From NCBI GenBank assembly GCA_027451905.1, contig DAIDHV010000002.1, positions 1-64,000 on the forward strand: 64,000 nt of DNA, in the 5' to 3' direction. The position numbers were made by a program, and so were the translations under genes. Positions within the stretch are counted from its first letter, which is position 1. The number at the start of each line of letters is the position of its first letter. Of this stretch, positions 26,140-35,834 are shown one piece after another. A model generated the notes under the pieces. That model saw only the letters and a list, made by a program, of their open reading frames with translations, did no database searches and was not told the DNA's origin. The stretch is from Armatimonadota bacterium. GTDB taxonomy: Bacteria > Armatimonadota > Fimbriimonadia > Fimbriimonadales > Fimbriimonadaceae.

Positions 26140-27435
26140 ATGGACTGCAAAAACCAACCTCAAACCACCCCCAATCCTCGTCCCCAACTTCTCTGGGCTG
26201 CGTCTCTCACCCTCCTCCTCATTGCCATCATTGGATGCGGAGGTTCTGGTGGTTCTGGGTCTGGCGGCCTCACTACCTCAACAAGTTCTTCAAGCGGATC
26301 TGGCTCTTCTGGTACCTCTTCAGGTTCAACCAGCAGTACCGGTTCAACTTCGGGGCAAACTGGTTCAGGTTCCACATCCGGCTCAACAAGTTCAGGTGGT
26401 TCCACAGGTTCAAGCACTGGATCGTCGGGCGGAAGCGGAGTCAAGCCAATCTTGAAAGGACTGGTCACGATGGGCAATGAGGACTTTGTTTCGACGGGCG
26501 CGCCCCCTCAAAATCAAATGGAAGAGATCAACGCCCATCCGGGCGTCTATTCAGGAGCCGTCATTGAACTCCAATGGTCTCAATTGGAGCCACAGGAAGG
26601 GGTTTTTGATGACAGTTCGCTTGTAAGCGCCCTCAGTACCATCCAAGCATACAACGCCCTTTATCCTGCTACTCCAGTTGTTGCCAAGCTCAGAATTTTT
26701 GCAGGACGTGGCACTCCAAACTGGGTCATTCAAAACACAGGAGGGGTTTCAATTACAGATTCAAACGGAAACTCACTTACGGTAGGAAAGTTCTGGACCA
26801 CTCAATACCAATCCTACTGGCGCGGGCTGCAGAACCACCTTGCGTCTGAATATGATTCCAACCCTCTCATTGGAGAAGTTGCCATTTCCTCTGGCTGCAC
26901 TTTGACTGCTGAGCCCTTTATTTTGCCGCTGGCTTCGATGTCTGCCCTGCACTAAGCCGGATACACGGACTCGCAGATGGAATCTATCCTTTCGGAAGCT
27001 CCTCAGGACTACGCGGCTTGGGTACAAACACCTTTGGACTACACGATCAATACCTTCATTGCCACCGATTCTGGCCATGGAGTTGAAGATCCTAGTTTCT
27101 CCGACCAAGTCATGGATCAATTCCGGTCCAGCCTTGGCACAAGGGCTGTGGTAGCCAACCACGGGCTTAACGCCCCCCTTTCACCTGCCGCCGTACCAAT
27201 CTATGACAATTTTCAAACTCTATATAGCCAAGCTATTGGAATGAATCCTCCCCAGTTGTCTCCGCTCGAGTTTCAAACAGACGGCCCTACCGTGGATTGG
27301 CCGATAGTCGTTGCTTACGGCTTAACCTACCATCCTACCGAAATAGAAATTTGGGATACAACCGCAGCTGGAGGCGTCGCCAATATCAGCCTCTCTGAGT
27401 TGCAAAGCTGGGCGGCAAGCCTCAAAGGCCAGTAG
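26140..27435 (+). pseudogene. Lipoprotein with glycoside-hydrolase-like body, interrupted by one in-frame TAA
   Basis: The frame runs 431 codons from the ATG at 26140 (GGAG about 9 bp upstream) with a single TAA at 26953-26955; reading resumes in the same frame with AGYTDSQMES. The N-terminus is a lipoprotein signal (LLLIAI, then IGCGG), followed by about 60 residues of Ser/Gly/Thr linker. The body looks like a TIM-barrel glycosidase-type domain: GAVIELQWSQLEPQEG near the start, VAKLRIFAGRGTPNWV, and SSGCTLTAEPF. The conserved body continues past the stop to a natural end, so the stop is a recent nonsense mutation, a sequencing error or, less likely, a readthrough site. The 25851-26139 stretch before it shows no other gene. 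Confidence 0.65.
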
Positions 27436-27451
27436 CGACTGGTACCCAAAT

Positions 27452-27486
27452 AAGAAGGGGCAGCCTTCAAGCGGCCGCCCCTTCTT
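27452..27486. terminator. Bidirectional hairpin terminator
   Basis: A 10-bp stem (aagaaggggc / gccccttctt) continues after one mismatch with 3 more pairs around a 7-nt loop, located between the interrupted lipoprotein gene and clpX. T-rich edges occur on both strands (CTTCTT on plus, CTTCTTATTT on minus). Confidence 0.8.
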
Positions 27487-27506
27487 CTGGCACAATAAAG
27501 AACCTT

Positions 27507-28811
27507 TTAGCTTGCTTGCCGAATTTGATCTTCAGTTAGCAACAGCGGAGGATGATTTTGGGAGATAATGCCCTCCGAGACAACAACCCGTTTGACATCG
27601 GTTAGAGATGGCGCTTCATACATCACATCCATCATAACTTCTTCGATAATGGCCCTGAGTGCACGAGCACCCGTCTTGCGCTTAATCGCTTCGCCTGCAA
27701 TTTCCCGAAGGGCATTTGGCTCAACAACCAGTTCCACACCATCCATCTCGAAGAACTTCGCGTACTGCTTGAGAAGTGCATTCTTTGGCTCGGTTAAGAT
27801 TCTTTGCAAAGCTTCTTCATCCAAAGAATCCAGCGTTGCAATAACTGGCAGTCGGCCAATAAACTCAGGGATCAATCCGAATGTCAGCAAATCTTCTGGC
27901 AACAAGTTTCTAAGCACTTCGTTTCCGCCAAAATCCTTTGATAATGGGCTGCTATTGAATCCGAGAGCCGATCCTTTCATCCTTCTTCTAACCGTCTCTT
28001 CAATGCTCTCAAAGGCGCCACCACAGATAAACAAGACATGAGACGTATCAATTTGAATGTACTCCTGCTGAGGATGCTTCCTGCCTCCTTGCGGCGGAAC
28101 ATTGGCGACGGTGCCCTCTAAAATCTTGAGCAGAGCCTGCTGAACACCCTCACCGCTGACGTCTCTTGTGATGCTTGGGTTATCGCTTTTTCTGGCGATC
28201 TTATCAATTTCATCAACATAGATGATGCCTCGCTCAGCAGCCGATTTCGGATTTTGCGGATCGATGCTTTCTGCGGCTTGATACAGTTTTAGAAGGATGT
28301 TTTCAACGTCCTCACCCACATAGCCTGCCTCGGTAAGCGCGGTTGCATCGGCAATGGCAAATGGCACGTGAAGCATTTTTGCCAAAGTTTGAGCAAGCAA
28401 GGTCTTTCCAGAGCCGGTTGGCCCCACTAGAAGTATGTTGCTCTTTTGCAGTTCAACATCTTCGTCATCCTGCTTTCGAATCCGTTTGTAGTGATTGTAA
28501 ACCGCAACGCTAAGAGCCCGTTTTGCATAGCTTTGACCAATTACGTACTGATCTAGGTACTTTACAATCTCTTTTGGCTTCGGAACCTCTTCTACGGCGG
28601 GAGCCACAGGACTCTTTCTAGCAGGCGCGACGGAAGGAAATGATGACGCGGGCCGAGGCGATTTATCATCCGTATGCAAGATGTCATTGCAAAGGTCAAT
28701 ACAATCTGAACACACAGCCCCGCTTAAACCGACAATCAGTTTTTTAACCTGATCTTTTGGTTTGCCGCAAAGGCAACAGAGTGAAGGTGAGGCTGGTGGT
28801 CTAGTGGTCAT
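27507..28811 (-). CDS. clpX: ATP-dependent Clp protease ATP-binding subunit ClpX
   Basis: The 434-residue AAA+ unfoldase has an N-terminal C4 zinc domain (Cys 12, 15, 34, 37), a Ser/Pro/Ala-rich linker longer than usual (about 48-78), Walker A GPTGSGKT (130-137), Walker [11 protein letters not shown], and the pore/ClpP-docking region with [21 protein letters not shown] and [19 protein letters not shown]. It unfolds tagged proteins and feeds them to ClpP, encoded 36 bp upstream. AGGAG precedes the ATG by 6-7 bp. The order tig-clpP-clpX is the common bacterial arrangement. Confidence 0.97.
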   Translation of the reverse strand: MTTRPPASPSLCCLCGKPKDQVKKLIVGLSGAVCSDCIDLCNDILHTDDKSPRPASSFPSVAPARKSPVAPAVEEVPKPKEIVKYLDQYVIGQSYAKRALSVAVYNHYKRIRKQDDEDVELQKSNILLVGPTGSGKTLLAQTLAKMLHVPFAIADATALTEAGYVGEDVENILLKLYQAAESIDPQNPKSAAERGIIYVDEIDKIARKSDNPSITRDVSGEGVQQALLKILEGTVANVPPQGGRKHPQQEYIQIDTSHVLFICGGAFESIEETVRRRMKGSALGFNSSPLSKDFGGNEVLRNLLPEDLLTFGLIPEFIGRLPVIATLDSLDEEALQRILTEPKNALLKQYAKFFEMDGVELVVEPNALREIAGEAIKRKTGARALRAIIEEVMMDVMYEAPSLTDVKRVVVSEGIISQNHPPLLLTEDQIRQAS

Positions 28812-28847
28812 TCATTTCTCCTAACGTAAATTTTGTGGTGCCGTGTT

Positions 28848-29432
28848 TCAGCGGGCCTCGCTTTTTACAACTCGGTCTACTAAGCCGTACTCTTTGGATT
28901 CCTCAGCCGACATCCATTTGTCGCGATCGACATCCTTGCGGAGCTGCTCCTCGCTTTTGCCGGTGTGCTTGGCAAGAATCTCCATAAGGCTGTCCATCAT
29001 GCGATTGGTTTCCGCAACCTGCACATTGATATCGGCAGCCGTGCCCCGAAAACCTGAAGAAACCTGGTGAATCATTACCCGAGAGTTGGGCAAGGCAGAT
29101 CGCTTATCCTTGGCGCCTCCTGCCAAGAGCACAGCTCCCATGGAAGCAGCCATGCCAACGCAAGTTGTGGCTACATCAGGCTTGATGATTTGCATCGTGT
29201 CGTAGATTGCTAAGCCCGCATAGACAGATCCACCGGGGCTATTGATGTAGAACTCAATATCTTTATCCGGATCTTCTTTTTCTAGAAAGAGAAATTGGGC
29301 CACGATGAGGTTAGCAACGTAGTCATCAACCTCTGTGCCAAGAAATACAATTCTGTCTTTAAGAAGCCTTGACCATAGATCGTAGCTGCGTTCACCCTTC
29401 GAAGTTTGTTCGATAACATAAGGAACTCCCAT
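28848..29432 (-). CDS. clpP: ATP-dependent Clp protease proteolytic subunit ClpP
   Basis: This 194-residue serine protease forms the tetradecameric chamber used with ClpX. The catalytic triad is visible at the canonical positions: Ser97 in [10 protein letters not shown], His122 in VMIHQVSSG and Asp171 in [27 protein letters not shown] and the C-terminal EYGLVDRVV are standard. It lies between tig and clpX. A TATAAA box 7 bp before the ATG suggests its own leaderless promoter in addition to read-through from tig; no Shine-Dalgarno is present. Confidence 0.97.
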   Translation of the reverse strand: MGVPYVIEQTSKGERSYDLWSRLLKDRIVFLGTEVDDYVANLIVAQFLFLEKEDPDKDIEFYINSPGGSVYAGLAIYDTMQIIKPDVATTCVGMAASMGAVLLAGGAKDKRSALPNSRVMIHQVSSGFRGTAADINVQVAETNRMMDSLMEILAKHTGKSEEQLRKDVDRDKWMSAEESKEYGLVDRVVKSEAR

Positions 29433-29439
29433 ATATTTC

Positions 29440-29445
29440 TTTATA
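29440..29445 (-). promoter_or_regulatory. -10 box TATAAA adjacent to clpP start
   Basis: TATAAA on the minus strand ends 7 bp before the clpP ATG (29432) within the 62-bp tig-clpP gap. The ATG has no Shine-Dalgarno. This would start the mRNA at or within a nucleotide or two of the start codon. Confidence 0.5.
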
Positions 29446-29494
29446 TTGCCCCGAGACCGGTTCTGTTTGCAGGGCCCATCACCTTGAGCATTGA

Positions 29495-30808
29495 TTATTC
29501 AGCTTTTGCTGACTTCTTTGCTTTGGGTTTTGTTGCTTCTTTAATATCGGCATTCGCAAGCAAAAACTCGCTGACTTTTGTGGAAATTGCTCGGAATTGC
29601 AGCTCTTCTAAACTGTTGTTCTTCTTTAGCACGTCAAACATTTCTGCTGGTGAAACCTGAAACTCGTACGCCATTGTCACTAACTCTTGGTTCAGGTCTT
29701 GATTGGTGAGCTGCATTTGCTCGGCGGCAAAAATCTCCCTAATCAAAAAGGCGCGCTTAATATACAATTTTGCTTTTTCTTGCCAAGCTTGAACCAACTC
29801 TTCCAAAGTCATGCCGTTTTCACTGGCATAGGTCTCCATGGACTTCCCTTGCTGCCCTTGCTCAGTCGCCGTTTCTTGCAACCTTCGGTTGGCAATATCT
29901 TCCCAAGCATTGTCGGCGACTTCTACCTCGGAACCAGCAAGTAATTTCTCCATGATCTGCTCTACCATAATGTCTCGCCCCATCGATTCCTTGGCCGCCT
30001 CTAGAGTTTCAGTGACCTTGGTTCTGAGGTCGGTCACATCACTGGCATTGAGCGACTTAGCAAATTCATCATCCAGTTCTGGCAATTTGACCGCGCTAGC
30101 CGAGTTTAATGTCAGCTGCACCTTTTTGGTCTTCCCAGCCCAATCTTTTTCTTGAAAGTTGGCAGGAAATGTCAGCTCCACATTTTTCATTTCTTCAACC
30201 TTCAAGCCTTTCACCGCTTCGTCCAATTCAGGGAAAGTTTGGCCAACACTGGTCATGAAGTTTCTTCCTGTCTGATCACCTTCTGGCTTGATGTTCACAA
30301 ACGCAACATCTCCCGCGTCAACGCCGCGGTCCGTGAGGGGTACGCGAGAAGACTTCCTTTTGCGAAGATCGTCAATCTGATACTCAATTTCTTCGTTGGT
30401 GACCTCTAATTTAGGCTTTTCTAAACTTAATCCCTTGTACTCTCCCAGCTTCACAATCGGTGCCAGCGGTATCTTGGCGGTGTAGACGCACTCTTTGGAA
30501 TCTACATCCAACTTCTCTAACGAAACGGAAGGGCGATTGCCGGGGAACGGCTCGATGCTTTCTTCTTTCAGAACTTTCGTGAGGGTGCTTCGGACGATTT
30601 CATCGGCTGCCTCTTGGTTAAGCTGATCTTTGGACACCATTCCTTCAACCATGGCTTTAGGGGCATGCCCGGGCCTAAACCCAGGAAGACGAATCGACTT
30701 GGAAATCTTTTTTAGGGCTCTTTCATATCCCTGAGCAACATCGTTTGTTTCACAAACAACAGACAGTTTAATCGTGCACGGGTTGAGCTTTTCGGTGGTA
30801 ACTTGCAT
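29495..30808 (-). CDS. tig: Trigger factor
   Basis: The ribosome-bound chaperone has 437 residues from the ATG at 30808 (a TTG at 30814 is also in frame). The N-terminal ribosome-binding domain contains the signature [11 protein letters not shown] (variant of GFRxGKxP). The FKBP-like PPIase domain (about 150-245) includes [19 protein letters not shown] and [22 protein letters not shown], and the C-terminal helical arm ends in a Lys-rich tail ([11 protein letters not shown]). It sits immediately upstream of clpP and clpX. The usual signature GK is GH here, a small change at the ribosome-contact loop. Confidence 0.95.
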   Translation of the reverse strand: MQVTTEKLNPCTIKLSVVCETNDVAQGYERALKKISKSIRLPGFRPGHAPKAMVEGMVSKDQLNQEAADEIVRSTLTKVLKEESIEPFPGNRPSVSLEKLDVDSKECVYTAKIPLAPIVKLGEYKGLSLEKPKLEVTNEEIEYQIDDLRKRKSSRVPLTDRGVDAGDVAFVNIKPEGDQTGRNFMTSVGQTFPELDEAVKGLKVEEMKNVELTFPANFQEKDWAGKTKKVQLTLNSASAVKLPELDDEFAKSLNASDVTDLRTKVTETLEAAKESMGRDIMVEQIMEKLLAGSEVEVADNAWEDIANRRLQETATEQGQQGKSMETYASENGMTLEELVQAWQEKAKLYIKRAFLIREIFAAEQMQLTNQDLNQELVTMAYEFQVSPAEMFDVLKKNNSLEELQFRAISTKVSEFLLANADIKEATKPKAKKSAKAE

Positions 30809-30834
30809 AGTCAAAAAAGGGAAGCAGTAACTTT

Positions 30835-31761
30835 CTATCTTACCTTGACAAGGGGCCCTAATTCGACTAGCACACTTTCAAGACTTGGGTATTGAAACGA
30901 AAAGCCTTCATTTTCTAACCGATTTGGAACCATTCGTTGGCTGTCCGACAAAAGTGAAGTTGGAAACTTCAGAAAAGCACCAATACGAAGTGCCAACGTT
31001 GGGATTCCAAGTTGAAGTGGGCGGCGGGCAAAATCCTTCATCGCCCCCGAAAATTGGAAACTGGTAACGGGATTTGGGCTGCTTGCAAGGATCACTCCCG
31101 AAAGTTGGCGATCTAGAATCAGGTTCAAAACTCGGGCTACATCTTCTATGTGAACCCAAGGGACGTACTGCTTGCCATTTCCGACTTTTCCGAAGAGGCC
31201 CCAGCTGGTCAGTGACCAAAACCTTGGAAACGCGCCCCCTGAACTGCCCAACACCACTCCTAGCCTGACAATAGCTAGGCTCACCTCCGGCGGACAAGAT
31301 TCCAAAGCGCACGCCTCCCAGGCTTCGCAAACTTCTGCAAGAAATCCGGTGCCACGGGGAGAATCTTCGGTTAGAATCTCATCATCTCGGTTTCCAAAAA
31401 ACCCAGAAGCAGAAATGTTAATCCAAATCTTAGGAGGGTGTTTTGCATTTTGGATCGCCGAACCCACTCGTTTTGTAGTCTGAACTCTGCTTTCTAGAAT
31501 CCGCTTCTTTGCGGTGACCGTCCAACGCTGGGCAATGGTTTCACCCGCTAAATTGATGACGGCATCGCTGCCATCTATGGCATCAAACCATGGGTCACGG
31601 ACTGCCGCTGCCAATTCAGAATCCGCCGATGATGAAGAATGGTTTCTGCTAAGAACAACAACTTCAATCCCTTCATCCGTCAATTTTGATTTGACATAAG
31701 ATCCTATGAAGCCTGAGCCTCCGACCAGAACAATTTTCTGCAAACCAATGTTTCCTATCAT
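30835..31761 (-). CDS. SDR39U1/YfcH-type NAD(P)-dependent epimerase (TIGR01777 family)
   Basis: From the ATG at 31761 the product has 308 residues. Signatures are VLVGGSGFIGSYVKSKL (nucleotide-binding), DAVINLAGETIAQRWT, a segment with SRVQTTKRVGSAI, ISASGFFGNRDDEILTE, and PWVHIEDVARVL. These define the TIGR01777 group of atypical SDRs, whose substrate is unknown; homologues are linked to cell division inhibition or cofactor metabolism without firm evidence. The longer frame to 31818 would overlap the upstream beta-barrel gene and lacks a ribosome site. It lies 20 bp upstream of tig and may share its transcript. Confidence 0.85.
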   Translation of the reverse strand: MIGNIGLQKIVLVGGSGFIGSYVKSKLTDEGIEVVVLSRNHSSSSADSELAAAVRDPWFDAIDGSDAVINLAGETIAQRWTVTAKKRILESRVQTTKRVGSAIQNAKHPPKIWINISASGFFGNRDDEILTEDSPRGTGFLAEVCEAWEACALESCPPEVSLAIVRLGVVLGSSGGAFPRFWSLTSWGLFGKVGNGKQYVPWVHIEDVARVLNLILDRQLSGVILASSPNPVTSFQFSGAMKDFARRPLQLGIPTLALRIGAFLKFPTSLLSDSQRMVPNRLENEGFSFQYPSLESVLVELGPLVKVR

Positions 31762-31771
31762 CGAGGAATCG

Positions 31772-32575
31772 CTAAAAACTAAAGTTGAGGCTCCAATAGG
31801 CGTATTTTGCTCGAACAAGCCCCATCATTAGGGTGGATTGCACCTGTCGGCCCCCTAACTTGACACCTCTAAAAAGCTGGGGATCCCATGCTAGACCCAA
31901 GTTGAAGTTGAATCCATCATGCTCCAGCATGAACTTGAATCTCTTTTGGATAGGAACGGAAACGTTGAAAAATCCTTTTTGCCATCTTTTGACTCCCCAC
32001 CCCGCACTGGCATAGATGCCATGAGCAAATGGCATGGTCACCGCTCCGTACCAAGATTGGCTTCTGTACTGCCCTAAAGGATTTGTACTTGGCCCAGTAC
32101 CAACGCGACCGTACCAATCTTGGACGCCGAGGCTCACCCCAATGTTGTGCCAGTGAATGGGCAACTGATATTGAAAGTTTAAGGCTTGGTCTAAAAATGC
32201 CGACAGAATCCAGTAAGAGGCAGTAAACGATCCAAAGCGGCCCAAAGGTATGCCAAACATGAAATAGGCCTTTCCGATGCTGCTGGTGCTTTCGTTTCTG
32301 GCAAGGTGGATGAATTTAAACAGGCCCGTATTGCTGGTGTTGGCAGTGTCCATCGCCACATGCCAGTTGCTGAGCGAGTAACCGATCGGCGTGCTAAAAC
32401 TCATCGCTCCGTTAAAAGAGGGGGTACCGTCTGGCAAGATGCCAAACCCCGACCCGGGCAGTCCAGACAGGGTGCGAAACTGAGGATATTGCCCTAACTG
32501 TTCTAAATCAACTTGACCAAAGGCAACAGTGCTTAAACCAGCAAAGGTAGCGAGAATGACGAGCGACTTCTTCAT
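31772..32575 (-). CDS. Outer-membrane beta-barrel-like protein
   Basis: The 267-residue product begins with a clear signal peptide (MKKSLVILATFAGLSTVAFG, then QVDLEQ) and is otherwise made of alternating aromatic/polar segments with repeated Gly and Tyr/Trp (for example AYFMFGIPLGRFGSFTASY, GIYASAGWGVKRWQKGFFN). It ends WSLNFSF, the terminal Phe being the usual BAM recognition signal of outer-membrane barrels. This supports a diderm envelope. It precedes the SDR39U1 gene by 10 bp on the same strand. No porin family can be named, and a transport or structural role remains open. Confidence 0.72.
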   Translation of the reverse strand: MKKSLVILATFAGLSTVAFGQVDLEQLGQYPQFRTLSGLPGSGFGILPDGTPSFNGAMSFSTPIGYSLSNWHVAMDTANTSNTGLFKFIHLARNESTSSIGKAYFMFGIPLGRFGSFTASYWILSAFLDQALNFQYQLPIHWHNIGVSLGVQDWYGRVGTGPSTNPLGQYRSQSWYGAVTMPFAHGIYASAGWGVKRWQKGFFNVSVPIQKRFKFMLEHDGFNFNLGLAWDPQLFRGVKLGGRQVQSTLMMGLVRAKYAYWSLNFSF

Positions 32576-32778
32576 TTTAATCTAGCTATTTTACTGGTTC
32601 TTTTAGATTTATCTTGAGGCTATTGCTTTGTAGGTTTGCAGATTGCCTAGCGGTTTGACTTCTTGTGTCTAATTCTGCTGGAATCAAGCTCAAAAAGGTT
32701 TTGACTAGAAATGGCGATTTACCAAAACTCTATTTGAAGGGCTTGGTGTTTTTCAGTCGAACTACTCATAAGAATCAA

Positions 32779-33681
32779 ATGTTTGATCCTATTCGTTATA
32801 AGCTTTGTATGTTGCCTTTCCTACCTGTTTTCTTTGTCACCCAAACGTTCTCACCCAATGCCAAACCAGACTTTTTGGCTTTGCCAGGTTTGAAAGACAT
32901 TTGGTATGCCAAAAGCGGCAACCCGGTGCCGTCTTCAAAGCTTTGGTTTCATACCCTTCACGAAACGCGACTAGACAAAGGGGTTGTGTTTTTCATGCTA
33001 GACAATTCGCGGCTCGTAAAAATGTCTTCACTAGATGCCTCTCAATTGCAACTGCTGGCAGGAATTGTAAAGTCACCAAAGTCAGCAAGATTACAAGAGA
33101 AATACCTGGGCAAAAAAACCTGGTTTTACGGCGGTACCAGCTTTTTGAACGTAAGTAGCGGGGACCAGCGCAGCAACTACGGTTTTGGATACGGCAACGA
33201 TTTGCCCTTCTACCGCTCTAGGAAGGTTAAAGTAATTTACGTTTTGCAAAGAAGGTCCATTTTTAACAAGCCAGAAAAGCAACAATGCTTAGAGCCACCT
33301 GCCCGTGCGGACGCTCCGCTTCCTTCATTTTGGGCCAATTCTCCAGACGTTCTCATTCAATTTTCAGGGGGTGATTACTTAGTGTACAACCTCTACAATC
33401 CCCTAAAGTACATAGTTTCTCTCCTGCCCCCTGATCAAGGTGCAATGAGGGTTAGCAACACATCGGTCCCTTTGGATATCGGAGACGACACTAAGTATTT
33501 CAAGGGCGACAGTCGGTTAGACATCGCTTGGGTCTATGGCTTTCCCCGAAATGAGTTCAGCGCTTACCCAATAGTTCAAAAGGAGCCAATGAAGGCAACC
33601 GCCTGGCACTGCGGATGTTGTTACGTTTTTGAATTCAAGAACGATAAAGTAGTTTCAAGTTACGAAGAAATGTCGCATTAA
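32779..33681 (+). CDS. Secreted protein of unknown function
   Basis: I chose the ATG at 32779 because it gives a signal-peptide-like N-terminus (MFDPIRYKLCMLPFLPVFFV); the open frame continues upstream to a GTG at 32665 without a ribosome site. The mature part of about 270 residues is rich in aromatic and basic residues, with a run of Phe/Tyr strands in its first half and a Cys-rich spot WHCGCCYVFEF near the C-terminus. No domain is recognised. It is divergent from the beta-barrel gene and converges on pstCA. Its base and codon use look like its neighbours. Confidence 0.6.
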   Translation: MFDPIRYKLCMLPFLPVFFVTQTFSPNAKPDFLALPGLKDIWYAKSGNPVPSSKLWFHTLHETRLDKGVVFFMLDNSRLVKMSSLDASQLQLLAGIVKSPKSARLQEKYLGKKTWFYGGTSFLNVSSGDQRSNYGFGYGNDLPFYRSRKVKVIYVLQRRSIFNKPEKQQCLEPPARADAPLPSFWANSPDVLIQFSGGDYLVYNLYNPLKYIVSLLPPDQGAMRVSNTSVPLDIGDDTKYFKGDSRLDIAWVYGFPRNEFSAYPIVQKEPMKATAWHCGCCYVFEFKNDKVVSSYEEMSH

Positions 33682-33777
33682 GAAGGTTGGCCAGCCCTCG
33701 CGACTCGCGCCACAACTTTGCGCATTCCCTTTATTGTCCTCTATTCGCCTTCGAATCTAAGAACGGGTTGGAAGCCA

Positions 33778-35823
33778 TTACGTAACCCGGTATCGGGTCC
33801 GTGTGGCTAGTTTCGAAAGCAAGCTAATGACAAATATCAGGACCAAGAGAACCACTGCGCCAGCCCAAGCTTGTCGAATCCACACATCATAGGGTGAGGT
33901 TGCGTATTGGTAAATGATGAGGGTTAAAGATTCGATGGGCTTGGTTGGAGACGTGCTTAAACTGGGGCTACCAAACGCGGTAAATAAGAGAGGAGCGGTT
34001 TCTCCGGCAACTCTTGCGATCGCAAGCATGATCCCAGTAATAATGCCGTTTCTAGCCGCTGGGATCACCACAAACAGAATCGTTTGTAGGCGGCTGGCAC
34101 CTAACCCCAAAGACGCTTCTCGAAGCTCTTTCGGGATCAATCGCATCATCTCTTCTGAGGTTCGGATGATGGTAGGAATCATCATGACAGCAAGGGCGAC
34201 GCCTCCCGACCAAGCTGAAAATCCAAAAGGAAGCACAAAGGCGCTGTAAGCAAAAAGTCCAATGACAACCGATGGAATTCCACTAAGCACTTCGGAGCAG
34301 AACCGAATAAATCCCCGCATCCGTCCCTTGCCATACTCGGAAACGTAGATTCCACCCAGCAAGCCAATCGGAATGCCGATTGCAGAGGAAATCACCATCA
34401 ATACCAAGGTTCCAACTATTGCATTTTTGACACCGGTGGTTGCATCAGTAGGATCACCCGGCAATTTGGTGAACAGGTTTGCATTGATTCCCGGCAGGCC
34501 TTGCTTGACCACATAAATAAACAAGGCAATCAGCACAAAAACCCCGAGAAAGGCGGATAACGCTAACATTGAGCGCATAAAGCCAGAGTTAAAATTTCGC
34601 CAAGGCTCGATAACCTTTGGCAGTTCTGTGATCTTTCTTAGCTCAATCAAACCTACAATAAAACCTAAGCCAGCAAGCACCTTTACCGAATCTGCCCCAA
34701 TGCTGTGACCAGGAAGCACTTTTTGGAAAACTGAGTAGCCGATGATGAAGGCAAAGAACCCAGCGATGAAACTTCCAAAGTTCATCTTTTTATCCTTGAA
34801 CTTCAAGTCTTTGTACCGCTTACCGCGTTGAGCCTCTTTAATCTTCTTTTGAGAAAGAACTAGTAGTCCCCGTGCAAACACGTTGACGATCATGGTGATG
34901 ACAAACAAAAGCAGGGCAATTTCCAGCAGAGCCGACCTTTGTTCAGGCACGTTGAAGGCTTCGCTGAATTGGTTAGCTAGCAAAGCCGGCATCGTATACC
35001 CAGCTTTCAGGATGGAAAGGTGCATATTAATATCGCTTCCAATCACCATGACAACAGCCATTGTTTCTCCGATGGCGCGTCCCAATCCAAGCATGACTCC
35101 GCCCGCAATGCCGCTTTTGGCTTCCGGAAGAACAATGTTCTTGATCGTTTCCCACTTGGTTGCTCCAAGCCCGTAGGCGGCAAACCTTTGGTCGGTGGGA
35201 ACCGCTTTCAGCACAGAATAGGCAACCGAGCTTATAAATGGCATGACCATGATCGCAAGCACAATCCCCGCGGCTAGCATACTTGTACCAACACTTGGCC
35301 CTCTAAAAATTGGCAACCAGCCAAGGGTTTTGATGAGCCACGGATACAAACTACTTTGCAAAATGGGGCAAAGGACCAAAAAGCCCCAAAGCCCAAAAAT
35401 GATTGAAGGCACCGCTGCGATCAGTTCGATAAAAAAGGAAAGAATGTTGGCGAGCCATTTGGGTGCGTATTCGGAAAGGAAAATTGCCGCCATCACCGCG
35501 ATAGGAACGCTAAGGCAAAGGGCTACGACCGAGGTGATGATCGTCCCCACCACAAAGGGCAAGGCGCCGAAGATGTGGTGAACATTATCCCAATCGGACC
35601 CAGTGAGAAACTTAAATCCAAACTCTTTTTGGGTAATTCTGCTCTCTACAAAAAGCTGCAGCCCGATCCAAATAATAAGCGCCACCACAACAAAAGCCAT
35701 GGCGGCGCACAATCCGGCAAAACCCCGATCCATCCAGTTGGAAGTCCGCTTAGAGGGCCGCAGCGAACGCCAGGTATTGGCGCCAGGTGCAACCTGCTTT
35801 GGCGGTTCTTCCAGGATGGCCAT
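33778..35823 (-). CDS. Phosphate ABC transporter permease, PstC-PstA fusion
   Basis: The 681-residue protein contains two complete phosphate-permease modules. The PstC-like half (about 30-330) has its permease signature AYGLGATKWETIKNIVLPEAKSG; the PstA-like half (about 400-675) has ASLGLGASRLQTILFVVIPAARNG. They are joined by a basic linker (KDLKFKDKK) and an extra membrane pair near 345-385. Each half ends its core with GETMAV or GETAPL, as expected. PstC and PstA normally are separate proteins that heterodimerise; the fusion fixes their ratio. The gene follows pstS by 11 bp. No pstB ATPase or phoU gene is next to it in this window, so the ATPase must be encoded elsewhere. Confidence 0.92.
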   Translation of the reverse strand: MAILEEPPKQVAPGANTWRSLRPSKRTSNWMDRGFAGLCAAMAFVVVALIIWIGLQLFVESRITQKEFGFKFLTGSDWDNVHHIFGALPFVVGTIITSVVALCLSVPIAVMAAIFLSEYAPKWLANILSFFIELIAAVPSIIFGLWGFLVLCPILQSSLYPWLIKTLGWLPIFRGPSVGTSMLAAGIVLAIMVMPFISSVAYSVLKAVPTDQRFAAYGLGATKWETIKNIVLPEAKSGIAGGVMLGLGRAIGETMAVVMVIGSDINMHLSILKAGYTMPALLANQFSEAFNVPEQRSALLEIALLLFVITMIVNVFARGLLVLSQKKIKEAQRGKRYKDLKFKDKKMNFGSFIAGFFAFIIGYSVFQKVLPGHSIGADSVKVLAGLGFIVGLIELRKITELPKVIEPWRNFNSGFMRSMLALSAFLGVFVLIALFIYVVKQGLPGINANLFTKLPGDPTDATTGVKNAIVGTLVLMVISSAIGIPIGLLGGIYVSEYGKGRMRGFIRFCSEVLSGIPSVVIGLFAYSAFVLPFGFSAWSGGVALAVMMIPTIIRTSEEMMRLIPKELREASLGLGASRLQTILFVVIPAARNGIITGIMLAIARVAGETAPLLFTAFGSPSLSTSPTKPIESLTLIIYQYATSPYDVWIRQAWAGAVVLLVLIFVISLLSKLATRTRYRVT

Positions 35824-35834
35824 TTTGCTTTTGG

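Noticed and set aside
26160-26477. Minus-strand Pro/Glu-rich frame opposite the Ser/Gly linker
   Set aside because: It is the mirror of the low-complexity linker of the lipoprotein gene; composition alone keeps it open.
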